From contig JAUWKY010000168.1 in NCBI GenBank assembly GCA_030613915.1, positions 1 through 5,915 on the forward strand: a DNA stretch of 5,915 bases. Reading direction: 5' to 3'. Both the position numbers and the translations under genes were made by a program. Numbering within the stretch: the first letter of the stretch is position 1; each line of letters starts with the position of its first letter. Shown here piece after piece: positions 5,004 to 5,915 of this stretch. This DNA is from Syntrophobacterales bacterium. Its GTDB lineage: Bacteria; Desulfobacterota; Syntrophobacteria; BM002. The notes beneath the pieces are model-generated. The model saw nothing but the letters and a program-made list of their open reading frames with translations. It was not told where the DNA came from and made no database searches.

Positions 5004-5023
5004 AGATTTATCCAGGTGAGGCA

Positions 5024-5452
5024 ATGCTTGAAATCAACCTTACAATTGTGATTCAGGTTCTGCAGTTTTTGATCCTCATTTTCATCTTGAATCGGCTGCT
5101 TTTCAAACCCATTAGTCAGGTTATGACTGAACGCAAGGCCAAGATAACCGCCTGGGAGGAGAAGACCCGGAATCTGCAAGAAACTGCCCGCTCAAAGCTG
5201 GAGAGTTATGAGAACCAGCTCAAGGAGGAGAGGACTCGGGCCCAAGCGGGACAAGAGCAGTTGACCATAGAACTCAAAGAGAAAGAGGAAGAGAATTTGC
5301 GGTCGGTATCCGAGGAAGCAGCCGGGCTAGTAGCTTCGGCCCAGCAAGCACTCGGAGAAGAAACAGAGCGATTACGGTTGGAGCTTCGCCACCAGGCAGT
5401 GGAACTGTCACAGGTTTTGGCAGAGAAGGTACTAGGAAGAAAGGTGTCATGA
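5024..5452 (+). CDS. atpF': ATP synthase subunit b' (short-type stator b)
   Basis: A 142-residue peripheral-stalk subunit. One membrane helix (about residues 5-24, INLTIVIQVLQFLILIFIL) is followed by NRLLFKPI (23-30), the family's hallmark, and then a long charged coiled coil rich in Glu, Lys, Gln and Arg to the end. With the b subunit encoded next it should form a b/b' heterodimer that links Fo to F1 through subunit delta. The ATG at 5024 follows AGGTGAGG; an in-frame GTG at 5000 lies inside an RNA hairpin and would add eight unneeded residues. Its stop overlaps the next start (ATGA), a sign of translational coupling. b' rather than b is assigned from position and absence of a signal peptide. 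Confidence 0.9.
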   Translation: MLEINLTIVIQVLQFLILIFILNRLLFKPISQVMTERKAKITAWEEKTRNLQETARSKLESYENQLKEERTRAQAGQEQLTIELKEKEEENLRSVSEEAAGLVASAQQALGEETERLRLELRHQAVELSQVLAEKVLGRKVS

Positions 5453-5915
5453 GCATATATCGGAGCAACAAGAGGTTGCGCTTCCTTTTGGTTAGCGTTC
5501 TCGTGATCACCGTGGTGGGCTGCCTGGCACTGACAGCTCTTGCCGCAGAAACCGAACAAGGGCCAAGTAGTTTTAAGAAAATCTGGATGCACAGCTGGCG
5601 CCTCCTCAACTTTTTGATCCTCGCCTATTTTCTGGTCAGGCTGTTAAAAAAACCACTCAGCAGTTTTTTCCAGGAGTCCGCCCGGGTGATTCGCGAACAG
5701 CTTCAGGGGACCGAGCAGGCCTGCCAGGAGGCTGAGCAGGAGTTGCAAGAGATGGAAAATCGCCTTGAGGCGCTTGACCAAGAAATCCAGAAACTTCAAG
5801 GTGTTATTGGCGAGCATGGCGAAAGGGAACGCGACAAGATCATCGCAAACGCCAAACAAACCGCTGAGCAGATGCTGGAGAAGGCCAAACTTGAGGCCGC
5901 GTATAGCGTTCAGCG
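5449..5915 (+). CDS. atpF: ATP synthase subunit b with N-terminal signal-like segment (3' part outside window)
   Basis: 155 residues are visible before the right edge. Residues 1-33 look like a signal peptide: basic start (YRSNKRLR), hydrophobic core (FLLVSVLVITVVGCLALT) and an ALAAE cleavage-like site near 32-33. A second hydrophobic stretch (50-66) begins with WRLLNFLILAYFLV and runs into LLKKP (65-69), the membrane helix and KP motif of stator b subunits. A long charged coiled coil (about 75-155) follows. Such a leader is familiar in Desulfobacterota b subunits. The ATG overlaps the b' stop by four bases (ATGA), implying coupled translation and balanced b/b' synthesis. atpH and the F1 genes are expected downstream but are not in view. 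Confidence 0.9.
   Translation, partial: MSIYRSNKRLRFLLVSVLVITVVGCLALTALAAETEQGPSSFKKIWMHSWRLLNFLILAYFLVRLLKKPLSSFFQESARVIREQLQGTEQACQEAEQELQEMENRLEALDQEIQKLQGVIGEHGERERDKIIANAKQTAEQMLEKAKLEAAYSVQ

Noticed and set aside
4916..5005. CRISPR array or insertion-sequence end in the atpE-atpF' gap
   Set aside because: Units are 7 bp with no spacers, and there is no transposase, terminal inverted repeat of useful length or target duplication.

Overview
The window (about 50% G+C by eye) holds two housekeeping operons pointing away from each other across a gap of about 316 bases. Everything left of 2435 is on the minus strand: ffh, rpsP, khpA (ylqC-type KH protein) and the start of rimM, which runs off the left edge. 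Everything right of 2752 is on the plus strand: the membrane (Fo) half of an F-type ATP synthase operon, in the order atpZ, atpI, atpB (subunit a), atpE (subunit c), a second and fused atpE, atpF' (b') and atpF (b), the last cut by the right edge.

Organism. Several traits together suggest an anaerobic bacterium of the Desulfobacterota (former Deltaproteobacteria) or a relative. They are the ffh-rpsP-khpA-rimM order, the paired b' and b stator genes, a b subunit that starts with a cleavable-looking signal peptide, and c subunits with a sodium-type ESTGIY site. This is inference from gene content and motifs; no marker gene was searched.

Left operon (1-2435, minus). Ffh is the SRP GTPase that targets membrane proteins. 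Ribosomal protein S16, the RNA-binding protein KhpA and the 16S maturation factor RimM follow it in transcription order, the usual translation and ribosome-assembly cluster. trmD and rplS would be expected beyond the left edge. A perfect 7-bp hairpin with a cUUCGg tetraloop lies between rpsP and khpA.

Central gap (2436-2751). It must hold the divergent promoters. One weak sigma70-like match faces the atp genes. A 63-codon open frame without a normal start (2473-2664) has a protein-like composition and may be a decayed or unannotated small gene.

Right operon (2752-5915, plus). AtpZ and AtpI are small membrane helpers of ATP synthase, linked to Mg2+ handling and c-ring assembly. Subunit a supplies the essential stator arginine. 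The most notable part is the rotor. A normal 84-residue c subunit is followed directly by a 160-residue c subunit made of two c hairpins fused head to tail. All three hairpins keep both carboxylates (one in each helix, 33 residues apart) and the Ser-Thr-Tyr ligands. This predicts a two-carboxylate, possibly Na+-coupled c-ring built from single and double units with no ion site lost. The long hairpins share an exact 33-nt repeat.

The 119-nt gap between the fused atpE and atpF' carries a degenerate 7-bp tandem repeat (GATNCTR), two alternative hairpins and a third GAA-loop hairpin. It is the largest gap inside the atp cluster and a candidate site for RNA processing or tuning of rotor versus stator expression.
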